From assembly GCF_042655485.1 (NCBI RefSeq), contig NZ_JBHSMC010000003.1, positions 62,001-126,000 on the forward strand: 64,000 nt of DNA. The letters run 5' to 3'. Of this stretch, positions 43,228 through 53,156 are shown one piece after another. The position numbers were made by a program, and so were the translations under genes. How positions within the stretch are numbered: the first letter of the stretch is position 1; each line of letters opens with the position of its first letter. Source of the stretch: Lederbergia graminis (GTDB lineage: Bacteria > Bacillota > Bacilli > Bacillales > Bacillaceae_C). Under the pieces are notes generated by a model. The model did no database searches. It saw only the letters and a program-made list of their open reading frames with translations, and was not told the origin of the DNA.

Positions 43228-45491
43228 AGAAGTTGCTAATATACGGAACAATCGTGCTAGTGCTGATCATTTCAGGTGTTAGCTTCCATTTCTTGAATAT
43301 GGACAATGTGAAATATGGAATAGCTGTGACACAAGATAACTATCAGTCTGTAGTAGTTAATGATCAAGTTGTTGCTTGTAATAATGAAACTGAGAGCACA
43401 ACAGAAATACCAGCTAAGTTTAAAAAAGTAGCTGAAAATGAGCAATTGGAGTTGTATTTGGAAGAAAATACGGTTGCTTTAATGGTGAAAGATAAATGTA
43501 ATGGCTACACATGGTCATCTTATGATGTTAGTAGAGATATGGTGGAAGCTGGATATAGTCCAGAAATCATTAATTTTATTCAAGCAGGTGTATCACTTGT
43601 AACATATGACAAATTTACACCTAATAGAAGGACGATATTAGATTCCAATGTAGAGAAAAACTATGAAATGCTAGATAACGGTTTTAAGGTATCAATTGAT
43701 TTCAAGGCCCAACAAATCAAGTTTGATTTGATAGTGACTCTACAAGGTGGAGATTTACTTGTTCATATTCCACGAGAAAGTGTAGACGAGTACAATCCAA
43801 AATTATGGGAAAGTGGCAATAATAATATTTCCATGAATGAAATGATTGTCTATCCATTCTTTGGAGCTACTAGCCATAAGGAAGATGGTTACATTGTTAT
43901 TCCTGATGGTTCTGGAGCAATTGTCAATCTTAGTGAAAAGCCTAAATATACTACTGGTTACTCTGCTGCTATTTACGGAAAGGACATGGGATATGAAAAT
44001 ACCATTATTCCTAATAATAAAGGGTTAGCATTGAAGCCATTAGAGCGGATCTCCGTGCCAATCTTTGGGGTAATTCATGATGCAAACAATGCGGGAATGT
44101 TAGTTATTTCCGAAAGTGGAAGTAGTTATGCCATGTATAACTATAATTCTCGTGATTTACAAACAAGTTACTATCAATCTTATTTTTCATATATCTATCG
44201 GAAAGATTATTCTCAGTTCCAAAGTCGGGTAAATGAGGAACAACATATTTTAGGATTCCAAGAAGAGCCGAATGAGTTTGATCTGACACAACGATATGTA
44301 TTCTTACAAGATAATGATGCGAATTATGTAGGTGTTGCAAAGAAATATCGAGATTATCTGGAGAAGAAAGATGGACTAGAGAAGAGTGTATCAGCAGTAA
44401 AAGAGAAAATACCGATGAAGATTGACTTTATTAATAATGAAGTTGCAATGGGGACACTTGGTGTTGAGGATGTTGCAACGACAACATACACACAAGCTAA
44501 AGAAATAGTGAATGAGCTCATAAATAGTGGTTATGAAAACTTAGATGTGACATTCAAGACATTCATTCAAAATAAATCTGGTTATCACTTTGATATATTG
44601 AGTCACCTAGGTGGCAAGGATGATTTAGAAGACACACTCGATTTTTTCGCTACGAAAGATATTTCCTTTAGTTACTATTTAGATTATGCCCAGTCCTTCT
44701 ATGAAAGCACTAAATATACTGCAAGTAAAATGAATAGACGTGATTTTGATGTCTATCATTCTAGTAAAAACTTATTTAACTATATGAATAACCCAAAATA
44801 TTATCAAGTACTTGCTGAAGCTGATATCGATTCATTGAAGAGCAGTAATATTAGCGCATTAGCCTTAGGTGGACTTCAGAATAGTTTATTTACCCACTAT
44901 GATAATGGAGTTATTGGAAGTAGTATCGAAGGAATGGAATATACAAAACAATTGTTAGGATTTTTCCAAGATAAGGGCATATCCACTAGCGTCTATGCAC
45001 CAGATGCTTACTTGTATAGTTACATGGATAAACTTTATCAAACACCAATGGCTTCATCCGAGTTAATTTTTGTAGATGCAACCATCCCTTTAATACCACT
45101 TATTTTGAGTGGCTACAAGGATATGTATTCTCCTTACATGAATTTTGCTACAGATGATGACCAATCGATCTTGAAGTTAATTGAGTATGGTATTTATCCT
45201 TCATTTGTGTTGACAGGTGAGTCGACGTATAAGTTAAAAGATACTGCATCTGGAGATGTTTATATTTCAGAACTTGAATACTTAAGCGATCGTATGGACA
45301 CATACTACAACGTCGTTAATGACGCATTGAAACAAGTGGCAGGTAGTGAAATGGTGAATCATGAAATAGTGGAACCTGGAATTATTAAGGTCACATATAG
45401 TAATGGAAGGGAAATTTTAATGAACTACAATAATCGTGACTACTCTAATGGTGAAGTGCAAATTAAAGCAAAAGGGTTCGTGATATTATGA
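43221..45491 (+). CDS. DUF5696-type extracellular protein, possible glycosidase-like fold
   Basis: 756 residues, one N-terminal membrane anchor (about 4-24). Residues about 65-330 look beta-rich (KVSIDFKAQQIKFDLIVTLQ, DGYIVIPDGSGAIVNLS, PLERISVPIFGVIHDANNAG). Residues about 390-690 alternate strand and helix like a TIM barrel (NLDVTFKTFIQNKSGYHFD, KDISFSYYLDYAQSF, ISALALGGLQNSLFTH, GISTSVYAPDAYLYS). Beta-sandwich plus barrel is an arrangement seen in several glycoside hydrolase families, but I cannot name catalytic residues. It overlaps its neighbours at both ends (7 and 4 bp), so it is tightly coupled with the YIP1-type protein and the second permease pair. Confidence 0.75.
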   Translation: MVKKLLIYGTIVLVLIISGVSFHFLNMDNVKYGIAVTQDNYQSVVVNDQVVACNNETESTTEIPAKFKKVAENEQLELYLEENTVALMVKDKCNGYTWSSYDVSRDMVEAGYSPEIINFIQAGVSLVTYDKFTPNRRTILDSNVEKNYEMLDNGFKVSIDFKAQQIKFDLIVTLQGGDLLVHIPRESVDEYNPKLWESGNNNISMNEMIVYPFFGATSHKEDGYIVIPDGSGAIVNLSEKPKYTTGYSAAIYGKDMGYENTIIPNNKGLALKPLERISVPIFGVIHDANNAGMLVISESGSSYAMYNYNSRDLQTSYYQSYFSYIYRKDYSQFQSRVNEEQHILGFQEEPNEFDLTQRYVFLQDNDANYVGVAKKYRDYLEKKDGLEKSVSAVKEKIPMKIDFINNEVAMGTLGVEDVATTTYTQAKEIVNELINSGYENLDVTFKTFIQNKSGYHFDILSHLGGKDDLEDTLDFFATKDISFSYYLDYAQSFYESTKYTASKMNRRDFDVYHSSKNLFNYMNNPKYYQVLAEADIDSLKSSNISALALGGLQNSLFTHYDNGVIGSSIEGMEYTKQLLGFFQDKGISTSVYAPDAYLYSYMDKLYQTPMASSELIFVDATIPLIPLILSGYKDMYSPYMNFATDDDQSILKLIEYGIYPSFVLTGESTYKLKDTASGDVYISELEYLSDRMDTYYNVVNDALKQVAGSEMVNHEIVEPGIIKVTYSNGREILMNYNNRDYSNGEVQIKAKGFVIL

Positions 45492-46348
45492 AATTTAATA
45501 TGAAGCAGAAACAGGCTTGGACAGGCGTTCTCTTTATTAGTCCTTGGATAGTTGGTTTCTTCGTTTTAGTTGCCTACCCTTTATATAAAACTATATATAT
45601 GAGCTTTCACAATGTGTCCTATGGTAATAAGTCTGGATGGTCTTATTCTTGGGCAGGAGTAGAGAATTATACGAGAATTTTGTTTGAAGATGTTGATTTT
45701 ATCGTAGAAGCCCAGGACTTTTTCGTTACAACCATCTTATATGTTCCTGTTATTATTGCCCTTTCCATTATTATCGCAATGCTTCTAAATCAAAAGATAA
45801 AAGGTACAGCATTTTTCAGGTTGTTGTTTTTCTTACCTATCATCATTTTAAATGGTGAACTAATGGAAAATATGAGTACGTATGGTGGGATGTCAATCTC
45901 AGCCAATAAAGTAATATTGGATATGATTTATACGATTATCCCCTATGAAAATATTGTTGTATTAATTGTTTCAATCTTTGATTTAATCGTTCAGTTATTA
46001 TGGTACAGTGCCGTGCCAATTTTGATTTTCTTAGCCGCACTTCAAAAAATCAATAAGGATATGTATGAGGCTGCATCTATAGATGGAGCTTCAGCATGGA
46101 CTTCGTTCTGGAAAATTACGTTACCAACGATCTATCCATTAGTTAGTTTATGTGTAGTGTTCATCGTTGTGTTTTTAGGGAATTTTGATGCGAATCCTAT
46201 CAACAGTATGATATTGGAATCAAAGTATGACGGGTCAAGACGAGATGGTTACTCTTCCGCAATGGCGATTTTATACTCGTTCATCCAGGTGTTGCTCATC
46301 TCAATTTTGTTCCTTGCAACCCGAAGTAGAAAGTCAAGGAGGAATTAA
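45488..46348 (+). CDS. Carbohydrate ABC permease, MalF-type (pair 2)
   Basis: 286 residues with six helices; opens AWTGVLFISPWIVGFFVLVA, typical of MalF-type CUT1 permeases. EAA loop MYEAASIDGASAWTSFWKIT then LPTIYPL. It overlaps the DUF5696 gene by 4 bp (ATGA). Similar DUF5696-coupled permeases suggest a distinct transporter rather than a duplicate of pair 1. Confidence 0.92.
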   Translation: MKFNMKQKQAWTGVLFISPWIVGFFVLVAYPLYKTIYMSFHNVSYGNKSGWSYSWAGVENYTRILFEDVDFIVEAQDFFVTTILYVPVIIALSIIIAMLLNQKIKGTAFFRLLFFLPIIILNGELMENMSTYGGMSISANKVILDMIYTIIPYENIVVLIVSIFDLIVQLLWYSAVPILIFLAALQKINKDMYEAASIDGASAWTSFWKITLPTIYPLVSLCVVFIVVFLGNFDANPINSMILESKYDGSRRDGYSSAMAILYSFIQVLLISILFLATRSRKSRRN

Positions 46349-46351
46349 TAC

Positions 46352-47338
46352 ATGTTTATTAACTTAAAAGAAAAAAATAATCACTACTCCTTGAAGACGA
46401 AAACTAACTTGTCATCCGCTAAAAAACTTTTATTTGGGATGAAAATTAATGATGGTCTGCTCTATAAGCTGTCTACCTATGCAATATTACTAGTTTTCGG
46501 ATTTGTGTTTCTATTTCCTTTACTTTACATGTTTTCAGTAAGTTTAATGTCAAATCTAGACTTGGTAGATAGTACAGTAGAGTGGCTGCCATCAACTTGG
46601 TATACCTTCAACTATGAAATGACTTGGAGGGCATTAAAATTACCAAACGCCTATGTAACAACAGCTTTAGTTGCTGGTGTATCAACATTATCGATTATGA
46701 TATCGTCCGCATTAATTGGATATGGACTTGCCCGCTTTAATTTCTGGGGAAAGAAACTAGTGTTCTTCGTTCTATTATTTACGTATGTTGTTCCTAAAAC
46801 ACTATTCTTCTTACCACGATTTGAAATATTTTTAGAGTTGAATATTAAAGGTACTATTGGTGCATTAGTGACACCAGCTCTAACTGGTCAAGGTGAACAG
46901 GCAGCGCTTTTCATACTTATCTTTTATCAATTTTTTATGATGATACCGAAAGCACTGGAAGAAGCAGCCTTTCTTGATGGAGCAGGAGCTTTCAAAACAT
47001 TTTGGAAGATTGCTCTACCAATGGTTCGACCGGCATTTATTATCGTTGGTGTTTATGCATTTGCGTTATATTGGAATGAAACCTTTTTAACATCGTTTTA
47101 TTTAGAAGGGAAAATCCAAACGGTGCCAATTCTTTTAGGAGATTTACAGAATACATTTAGTCAGACAGTTCAAGCAAGTGGACAAGGAGCTATGGATGGT
47201 AACCCAAATCTTAACTTTACAGAAGGTAAAGCTTTTGCAGGAACCTTACTATCTATTTTGCCTTTAGCACTCATGTATTTAATTGTACAGCGCTGGTTTG
47301 TAGAAAGTATTGATAAATCTGGAATTACAGGCGAGTAA
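46352..47338 (+). CDS. Carbohydrate ABC permease, MalG-type (pair 2)
   Basis: 328 residues; a polar N-terminal extension of about 40 residues precedes six helices. EAA loop LEEAAFLDGAGAFKTFWKIA then LPMVRPA. AAGGAGG lies before the ATG, 3 bp after the partner gene. Forms the second permease heterodimer; its binding protein could be the lipoprotein at 34607 or the one at 57604. Confidence 0.92.
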   Translation: MFINLKEKNNHYSLKTKTNLSSAKKLLFGMKINDGLLYKLSTYAILLVFGFVFLFPLLYMFSVSLMSNLDLVDSTVEWLPSTWYTFNYEMTWRALKLPNAYVTTALVAGVSTLSIMISSALIGYGLARFNFWGKKLVFFVLLFTYVVPKTLFFLPRFEIFLELNIKGTIGALVTPALTGQGEQAALFILIFYQFFMMIPKALEEAAFLDGAGAFKTFWKIALPMVRPAFIIVGVYAFALYWNETFLTSFYLEGKIQTVPILLGDLQNTFSQTVQASGQGAMDGNPNLNFTEGKAFAGTLLSILPLALMYLIVQRWFVESIDKSGITGE

Positions 47339-47387
47339 AAAACTCTATTAAGCAATTATTAAATATATATGAGGAAGTGTTTCTACA

Positions 47388-48119
47388 ATGTTAAATGTTA
47401 CAGTCTGGAACGAAAATCGTCATGAAAAGCATAATCCAAAAGTAAGTCAAATATATCCAAATGGTATTCATGGTACGATTGCAAAATTTTTAGCCGAAGA
47501 TGGGCACAAAGTAAATACGGCAACATTAGATGAAGTAGATCATGGTCTTTCTAATAAAGTATTGGAAAATACAGAGGTTCTACTTTGGTGGGGACATCTA
47601 GCACATGGAGAAGTAAAGGATGAGATTGTAGAAAAGGTAAAGCAACGTGTTTTGGACGGTATGGGTCTAATAGTTCTGCACTCTGCTCACTTTTCAAAAA
47701 TATTTAAAACTTTAATGGGAACTACTTGCGACTTAAAGTGGCGTGAAGCAGATGATCTGGAAAGACTTTGGGTGATTGATCCTAGTCATCCGATTGTCGA
47801 AGGAATAGGCGAATATATTGAACTTGAAAAAGAGGAAATGTATGGGGAACACTTTGATATACCAGCACCGGATGAACTAGTATTTACAAGTTGGTTTGAA
47901 GGTGGAGAGGTATTTAGAAGTGGTTGCACGTATCAAAGAGGAAGGGGGAAAATATTCTACTTCCGACCAGGACATGAGACATACGCTACATATCACAATA
48001 AGGAAATTCAAACAGTAATAAAAAATGCTGTGAAATGGGCTAGTCCTACTAAATTCGCTAAACCTGCATATGGAAATGCCAAAGCATTAGAAGAAATCAA
48101 AGCAAAAGAAACTGTTTAA
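47388..48119 (+). CDS. ThuA-like trehalose-utilisation family protein
   Basis: 243 residues, cytoplasmic, class I glutamine-amidotransferase-like fold. VTVWNENRHE at the start, EVLLWWGHLAHGEV, GLIVLHSAHFSKIFKTLMG, then YGEHFDIPAPDELVFTSWFEGGEVFRS and GKIFYFRPGHETY, all hallmarks of ThuA. In rhizobia/Agrobacterium ThuA works with ThuB, an oxidoreductase, on trehalose and related disaccharides by way of 3-keto sugars. Here an oxidoreductase of the ThuB class follows, separated by a perfect hairpin. A role on isomaltose-type sugars is an inference from context. Confidence 0.9.
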   Translation: MLNVTVWNENRHEKHNPKVSQIYPNGIHGTIAKFLAEDGHKVNTATLDEVDHGLSNKVLENTEVLLWWGHLAHGEVKDEIVEKVKQRVLDGMGLIVLHSAHFSKIFKTLMGTTCDLKWREADDLERLWVIDPSHPIVEGIGEYIELEKEEMYGEHFDIPAPDELVFTSWFEGGEVFRSGCTYQRGRGKIFYFRPGHETYATYHNKEIQTVIKNAVKWASPTKFAKPAYGNAKALEEIKAKETV

Positions 48120-48225
48120 CAGACTAGTAATTTTGAATGGATTTAAATCCCAATCATAAATGTTCATGCAAAGTAAGTTGAAAATTATTCATTTATATGA
48201 TTAGTTTTGAAAGTTTCATTCATTC

Positions 48226-48248
48226 GGGTATGACGTTTTGTCATACCC
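48226..48248 (+). other. Perfect stem-loop between thuA-like and oxidoreductase genes
   Basis: GGGTATGAC/GTCATACCC, 9 bp, with a GTTTT loop and no T tract. It sits 50 bp before the next start and may mark an mRNA processing or stabilising element, or an operator. Confidence 0.5.
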
Positions 48249-48297
48249 ATAACAAATTCTAATAAACTTTGAAGTTAGTTATAGAGGTGAAAATGGT

Positions 48298-49356
48298 ATG
48301 GGAAAAGTATTGAATGTTGGAGTTATTGGTTTAGGTGATATGGCTAACGCTCATCGACGAATGATTAAGGAGTTAGAACAACTTAATATTATAGCTCTTT
48401 GTGATGTGAATAAAGACCTGTTAGGAAAAGTTGCGAATGATGAAAATGTAGATAAGGATAAGCAATATACTGACATGGAAGCTCTTATTGCTGATTCATC
48501 TGTAGATGCTGTAATATCAATTGTTCCTAATCACTTACATGCCAAAGTACTAGAGTTATGTATTAAACATCAAAAGCCAATTATGGCGGAAAAACCATTT
48601 ACACTGAATTTTGATGAGGCTGAATACTTAGCAAAGTTGTATGAAAAACAACCCATTCTATGTATGGTAGGATTTTCTTACCGTTATATTCCATCTTTCC
48701 GCTATGCAAAAGAATTAATAAAAGAAAACACAATTGGACAGGTGCGTCATATAGCGGTTCGATACCTACAATCCTTCGGTGCACCTATATATGAAGTTCC
48801 ATATGTATGGCGTTTCAATAAGTCAGTTACAGGAACCGGTGTCTTGGGTGATTTAGGTGCACATATGATTGATAGTGCTAGATATTTAATTGGTGAGTTT
48901 CGAAGCGTAGCATCACTTATGGAGACATTTGTCCATGAAAGGAAAGACCCGATAACTGGCGAAATGAAAAAGGTGGATGTTGATGATTATGCTAGCTTTC
49001 AAGCAATTCTTGAAAATGGCGTGATAGGTAACTTCATTTCTACTAGGAATGCCGTTGGGTCAGGAAATCAACATGAAGTAACAATATATGGTGATTTAGG
49101 TACAATACATGTTAATTGTGAACGCCCTACCGAGATTGATATTTGCATAAAAGAGGAAACAGACCAAGCACTTATATTTAGAACGAAAGCGGTTTCTGAA
49201 AAATACCAAAGACAACAATTGGAGGACTTTGTTGCATTACTCACAAACAATTCGTCTTCGGATATCCCAACTTTCTTTGATGGTTACCAAAATCAAAAGG
49301 TATTGGAATATATTATTCAGTCTTCCCAAACTGGAAAAACAGTAACAATTGATTAA
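48298..49356 (+). CDS. Gfo/Idh/MocA-family oxidoreductase (ThuB-like)
   Basis: 352 residues. N-terminal Rossmann domain GVIGLGDMANAHR (residues 8-20), MAEKPFTLNFDEAE near 96 containing the conserved EKP, then the C-terminal alpha/beta domain with GTGVLGDLGAHMIDSARYLIG, which holds the catalytic Asp/His pair typical of the family. Many members oxidise sugars at C3 or C2 with NAD. With the ThuA-like neighbour it suggests a 3-keto-glucoside branch in the locus. ATG behind AGAGGTG. Confidence 0.9.
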   Translation: MGKVLNVGVIGLGDMANAHRRMIKELEQLNIIALCDVNKDLLGKVANDENVDKDKQYTDMEALIADSSVDAVISIVPNHLHAKVLELCIKHQKPIMAEKPFTLNFDEAEYLAKLYEKQPILCMVGFSYRYIPSFRYAKELIKENTIGQVRHIAVRYLQSFGAPIYEVPYVWRFNKSVTGTGVLGDLGAHMIDSARYLIGEFRSVASLMETFVHERKDPITGEMKKVDVDDYASFQAILENGVIGNFISTRNAVGSGNQHEVTIYGDLGTIHVNCERPTEIDICIKEETDQALIFRTKAVSEKYQRQQLEDFVALLTNNSSSDIPTFFDGYQNQKVLEYIIQSSQTGKTVTID

Positions 49357-49415
49357 TTACCGGTAATATTAAGCAACCAGGAATAAATACTTGCAAAAGA
49401 GAAAGGGTTTTTGGA

Positions 49416-51092
49416 ATGGAGAAAAATTGGTGGAAAGAAAGTGTAGTATATCAAATTTATCCACGAAGTTTTAAAGATAGTAATGGGGATGGAATTGGGG
49501 ATATTAAAGGAATCATCTCTAAACTTGATTATATAAAGAACCTGGGTGTAGATGTCATTTGGCTATCACCAGTTTATAAATCACCTAACGATGATAACGG
49601 ATATGATATTAGTGACTATAAAAGCATTATGGATGAATTCGGTACGATGGAAGACATGGACGAGTTAATTTCCGAAATGCATAGTCGTGGTATGAAACTT
49701 ATGATGGATTTAGTTGTAAACCATTCATCTGATGAACATCACTGGTTTATGGAATCGAGAAAATCTAAGGATAATCCATATAGAGATTATTATATTTGGA
49801 AACCAGGTAAAGATGGAAATGAGCCTAATAACTGGACCTCTTTTTTTAGTGGATCTGCATGGCAATATGATGAAGAGACAGACGAGTATTATCTACACCT
49901 TTTTAGTAAAAAACAGCCAGATCTAAATTGGGAGAACCCACGCTTACGAAAAGAAGTATACGACATGATGAAATGGTGGCTAGATAAGGGTATCGATGGT
50001 TTTAGAATGGATGTTATTAATCTTATTTCTAAAGCAGATGGACTACCTAGTACTTCTAAAGGTCCAGCGTATGACTGGGGTGGTGAATTCTTTATGAATG
50101 GTCCTCGCGTTCATCAGTACCTCCAAGAAATGAATAGGGAGGTTTTGTCAAAATACGACATGATGACAGTGGGGGAAAGTCCAGGTGCCTCAACTGAGGA
50201 TGCAGCAAAATATGCCAACTTGGACGGTACGGAACTTAATATGATCTTCACATTTGAACATATGGATATTGACTCTGGCCCAGGTGGGAAATGGGATGTA
50301 AAAGCTTGGGAATTGTCTGATTTAAAGGAAGTAATGTCAAAATGGCAATATGACTTGCATGATAAAGCTTGGAATAGTCTTTACTTAAATAATCATGACC
50401 AGCCACGAATGGTTTCACGCTTTGGCAATGATAAAGAATACCGTGTTGTTTCAGCTAAGATGCTAGCAACCTTCTTACACATGATGCAGGGAACACCATA
50501 TATTTATCAAGGTGAAGAACTTGGAATGACAAATGTTCAGTTTGATTCCATAGAGGATTATAAAGATATTGAAATTCAAAATATGTATCGTGAAAAAGTA
50601 ATCGAAAATGGTGAAGACCATGATAAAGTAATGGAATCCATCTATATAAAAGGCAGAGATAATGCCAGAACACCAATACAATGGAGTACAGATGAAAATG
50701 CTGGCTTCACAACGGGGACACCATGGATAAAGGTTAATCCTAACTATAAAGAAATAAATGCAGAGCAGGTACTATCGGATTCAGATTCTATTTACTATTA
50801 CTATCAAAAACTAATTAAGTTGCGTAAGGAATATGAGATTATTGTGTACGGTAAATATGATCTTATATTAGAAGACCACCCGCAAATTTATGCTTATACA
50901 CGTACATGGAAAGACGAGAAATTACTTGTCATCAATAATTTTTCTAGTGAAGAAGTTATATTGCCATTACCAGCTAACTTAGATTTCCATACAGCAGAGC
51001 TATTAATAGGAAATTATGAAGAAGCATATGCAACTTCACTTTATGACGAAAAATTAAAACCATTTGAGACAAGAGTTTATTTATTTAAATAG
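49416..51092 (+). CDS. GH13 alpha-glucosidase, oligo-1,6-glucosidase type
   Basis: 558 residues, the full length of GH13_31 enzymes. It opens WWKESVVYQIYPRSFKDSNG; region I is DLVVNHSSDEH, region II GFRMDVIN with nucleophile Asp199, the acid/base is Glu254 in VGESPG and the third carboxylate Asp328 in NNHDQPR. The residue after the nucleophile is Val200, the choice seen in enzymes specific for alpha-1,6 bonds rather than alpha-1,4. It has no signal peptide, so it would split imported isomaltose and isomaltooligosaccharides to glucose inside the cell. GGAATGG-type weak RBS; terminator follows. Confidence 0.95.
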   Translation: MEKNWWKESVVYQIYPRSFKDSNGDGIGDIKGIISKLDYIKNLGVDVIWLSPVYKSPNDDNGYDISDYKSIMDEFGTMEDMDELISEMHSRGMKLMMDLVVNHSSDEHHWFMESRKSKDNPYRDYYIWKPGKDGNEPNNWTSFFSGSAWQYDEETDEYYLHLFSKKQPDLNWENPRLRKEVYDMMKWWLDKGIDGFRMDVINLISKADGLPSTSKGPAYDWGGEFFMNGPRVHQYLQEMNREVLSKYDMMTVGESPGASTEDAAKYANLDGTELNMIFTFEHMDIDSGPGGKWDVKAWELSDLKEVMSKWQYDLHDKAWNSLYLNNHDQPRMVSRFGNDKEYRVVSAKMLATFLHMMQGTPYIYQGEELGMTNVQFDSIEDYKDIEIQNMYREKVIENGEDHDKVMESIYIKGRDNARTPIQWSTDENAGFTTGTPWIKVNPNYKEINAEQVLSDSDSIYYYYQKLIKLRKEYEIIVYGKYDLILEDHPQIYAYTRTWKDEKLLVINNFSSEEVILPLPANLDFHTAELLIGNYEEAYATSLYDEKLKPFETRVYLFK

Positions 51093-51105
51093 AAAAAAAA
51101 ACCGC

Positions 51106-51133
51106 AAAATCCGCCTTGTGGCGGATTTTTTTA
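51106..51133 (+). terminator. Intrinsic terminator after the GH13 gene
   Basis: AAAATCCGCC/GGCGGATTTT with a 4-nt loop and T tail. It ends the first long transcriptional block of the locus. Confidence 0.9.
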
Positions 51134-51286
51134 TACTAATATAGTAATCCTAGGTGTAATTTTTATTCGATAAAGTGTTGTATATCACCACATTGTAGGA
51201 ATTATCAAAAAATTTAGTTGAAATGATATAAAATAATATTGACAAAGTCATTACATAGTAAATTCAACAGGGAGTGTGATAAGAAC

Positions 51287-53152
51287 ATGAAAAAAAGAAA
51301 TATAACTTTAACGATTGGAGCAGTAGTACTAGCCAGTGTGTTAGTCCTTAGCTATTTTTTATTTATAAACAAAACGGAAACTGTAAACAGTGAAGTGGCT
51401 GTTGCTACCAATAAAGGAGAACTTATTCTAGATGTAACTACAGATAAAGCTATGTATGATCCAGGAGATAAGATTGAGCTGAAGGTAAGCTTTAAAAATC
51501 AATTAAAGCAAGACTTAAAGAATGGGAAGATGGAAATCAAGATTAAACATCTTGAAAAGCAGGTAGGTTCCACCATTGAGAAAGAGATTTCAATAGATAG
51601 TAATAAAACAACAGTAGTCACAGAGCAATTAGAAATGCCCGATACAGATTTTAAAGGCTATTTAATTGAAGTAGATGTAAAAAACAATGAAAAGAAACTC
51701 GTGGACAGCGCAACTGTTGGGGTCGATGTATCTTCTTCCTGGACAAAGTTCCCGCGTTATGGGTATGTATGGGACTTTAGAAAAGGTGTTGATACTACAA
51801 GCAGAATTGAGAAATTAAAGGATTATCATATCAACGCTTTAGAATATTACGACTGGAAATATCGCCATCATATGCCTGTTGGTGAGAACACAGAGGTTTG
51901 GGATGATTGGTCCGGCAGAGCAATATATGGTGAAACCATTCGAAATTATATTGCAGATGCGAAAGATGTTAACATGGTCAATATGGCCTATAACATGATC
52001 TACGCAGCAACAAACGGTTATGAAGAGGATGGCGTGAAGCAGGAGTGGGCGCTTTACCATGCGGAGGGTGATTCCGTTGGTAAACATTTTAAATTCCAAA
52101 TGTCTGATTCGACTCCAACAGGAATTACTCACTTGTACTTCTTTGATCCAAGTAATAAAGAATGGCAAGAGTATATTTTTGAACAAACAAATAAAGTGTT
52201 TGAAGTATTTGATTTTGATGGTTGGCACGGAGATACAGTCGGAGAATGGGGTAAAATGAAAACTCACGACGGCGAGATAGTATATGTTAAAGATACATAT
52301 ACGGAATTCTTAAATGCGGCTAAAGAAGCAATAGGTGATAAGTACTTATCATTTAATCCAGTTGGTGCCCAAGGAATTGAAAACGCTAATAAAAGTGATG
52401 TAGATGTTTTATATGTTGAAATATGGCCTTGGGATTCTGATAGTGAAGGGTTAAAATATGATAGCTATTATTCTTTGAAAAAAGAGATTGATAAGTCACG
52501 CGAAGAAAGCGGTGGCAAATCTTTAGTTGTTAAAGCGTATATGAGTTACGACTATGGGGAGCAGCATCCTGGCATGTTCTTTAATACTTCTGCTGTACTA
52601 TTAGCAGATGCTGCCGTTTATGCTGCAGGTGGCTCTAGATTAGAGCTTGGTGATAATGGCTCCATGTTAAGTAACGAGTACTACCCAGCTGAAAATCTGT
52701 TTATGAAACAGGAATTGAAAGACCGGATTGCCACTTATTATGATTTCATTGTCGCTTATGAAAACTTACTCAGAGATGGGCAAGAAAATACAGATAATAG
52801 AATTGAATTTCCAGATTATGCTAATAGCGGTGTAGCAGTTCCAAACAAAATTTGGGCATATGGAAAACAAGATAGTGAATATGAGATTATTCAAATGATT
52901 AATCTGTTAGGGGTTTCTAGTGACGACTGGCGTGCAAATGAAGGAAAGAAAGAAACGCCGAAAAAAATTACTGATTTCGAAGTGAAATATTATTATACAA
53001 ATGAGATTAATTCAGTTTGGTTGGCTTCTCCAGATAGAAACGACGGCCGTACACAGGAACTTTCGTTTACAAAAGGTAGTGATGAGAACGGGGATTACAT
53101 CCAAATCACGGTTCCTTCATTAGAATATTGGAATATGATTTATATGAAATAA
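51287..53152 (+). CDS. GH66 dextranase-type enzyme, exported and membrane-anchored
   Basis: 621 residues from ATG at 51287 (GGGAGTG upstream). One N-terminal membrane segment (6-26), then a beta-sandwich domain (about 45-150), the TIM barrel (150-500) and a C-terminal beta domain. The nucleophile is Asp316 in DGWHGDTVGEWG and the acid/base Glu378 in VLYVEIWPWD, matching GH66 dextranases. The long CBM35 insertion found in cycloisomaltooligosaccharide glucanotransferases is missing, which favours hydrolysis of alpha-1,6-glucan over cyclisation. No lipobox or wall signal, so it is probably held by the uncleaved anchor. A paralogue lies at 59092. Confidence 0.9.
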   Translation: MKKRNITLTIGAVVLASVLVLSYFLFINKTETVNSEVAVATNKGELILDVTTDKAMYDPGDKIELKVSFKNQLKQDLKNGKMEIKIKHLEKQVGSTIEKEISIDSNKTTVVTEQLEMPDTDFKGYLIEVDVKNNEKKLVDSATVGVDVSSSWTKFPRYGYVWDFRKGVDTTSRIEKLKDYHINALEYYDWKYRHHMPVGENTEVWDDWSGRAIYGETIRNYIADAKDVNMVNMAYNMIYAATNGYEEDGVKQEWALYHAEGDSVGKHFKFQMSDSTPTGITHLYFFDPSNKEWQEYIFEQTNKVFEVFDFDGWHGDTVGEWGKMKTHDGEIVYVKDTYTEFLNAAKEAIGDKYLSFNPVGAQGIENANKSDVDVLYVEIWPWDSDSEGLKYDSYYSLKKEIDKSREESGGKSLVVKAYMSYDYGEQHPGMFFNTSAVLLADAAVYAAGGSRLELGDNGSMLSNEYYPAENLFMKQELKDRIATYYDFIVAYENLLRDGQENTDNRIEFPDYANSGVAVPNKIWAYGKQDSEYEIIQMINLLGVSSDDWRANEGKKETPKKITDFEVKYYYTNEINSVWLASPDRNDGRTQELSFTKGSDENGDYIQITVPSLEYWNMIYMK

Positions 53153-53156
53153 CATG

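Noticed and set aside
51287..53152. Cycloisomaltooligosaccharide glucanotransferase for the GH66 enzymes
   Set aside because: Those enzymes carry a CBM35 insertion in the catalytic region and are longer; neither GH66 here shows it. Product analysis would be decisive.
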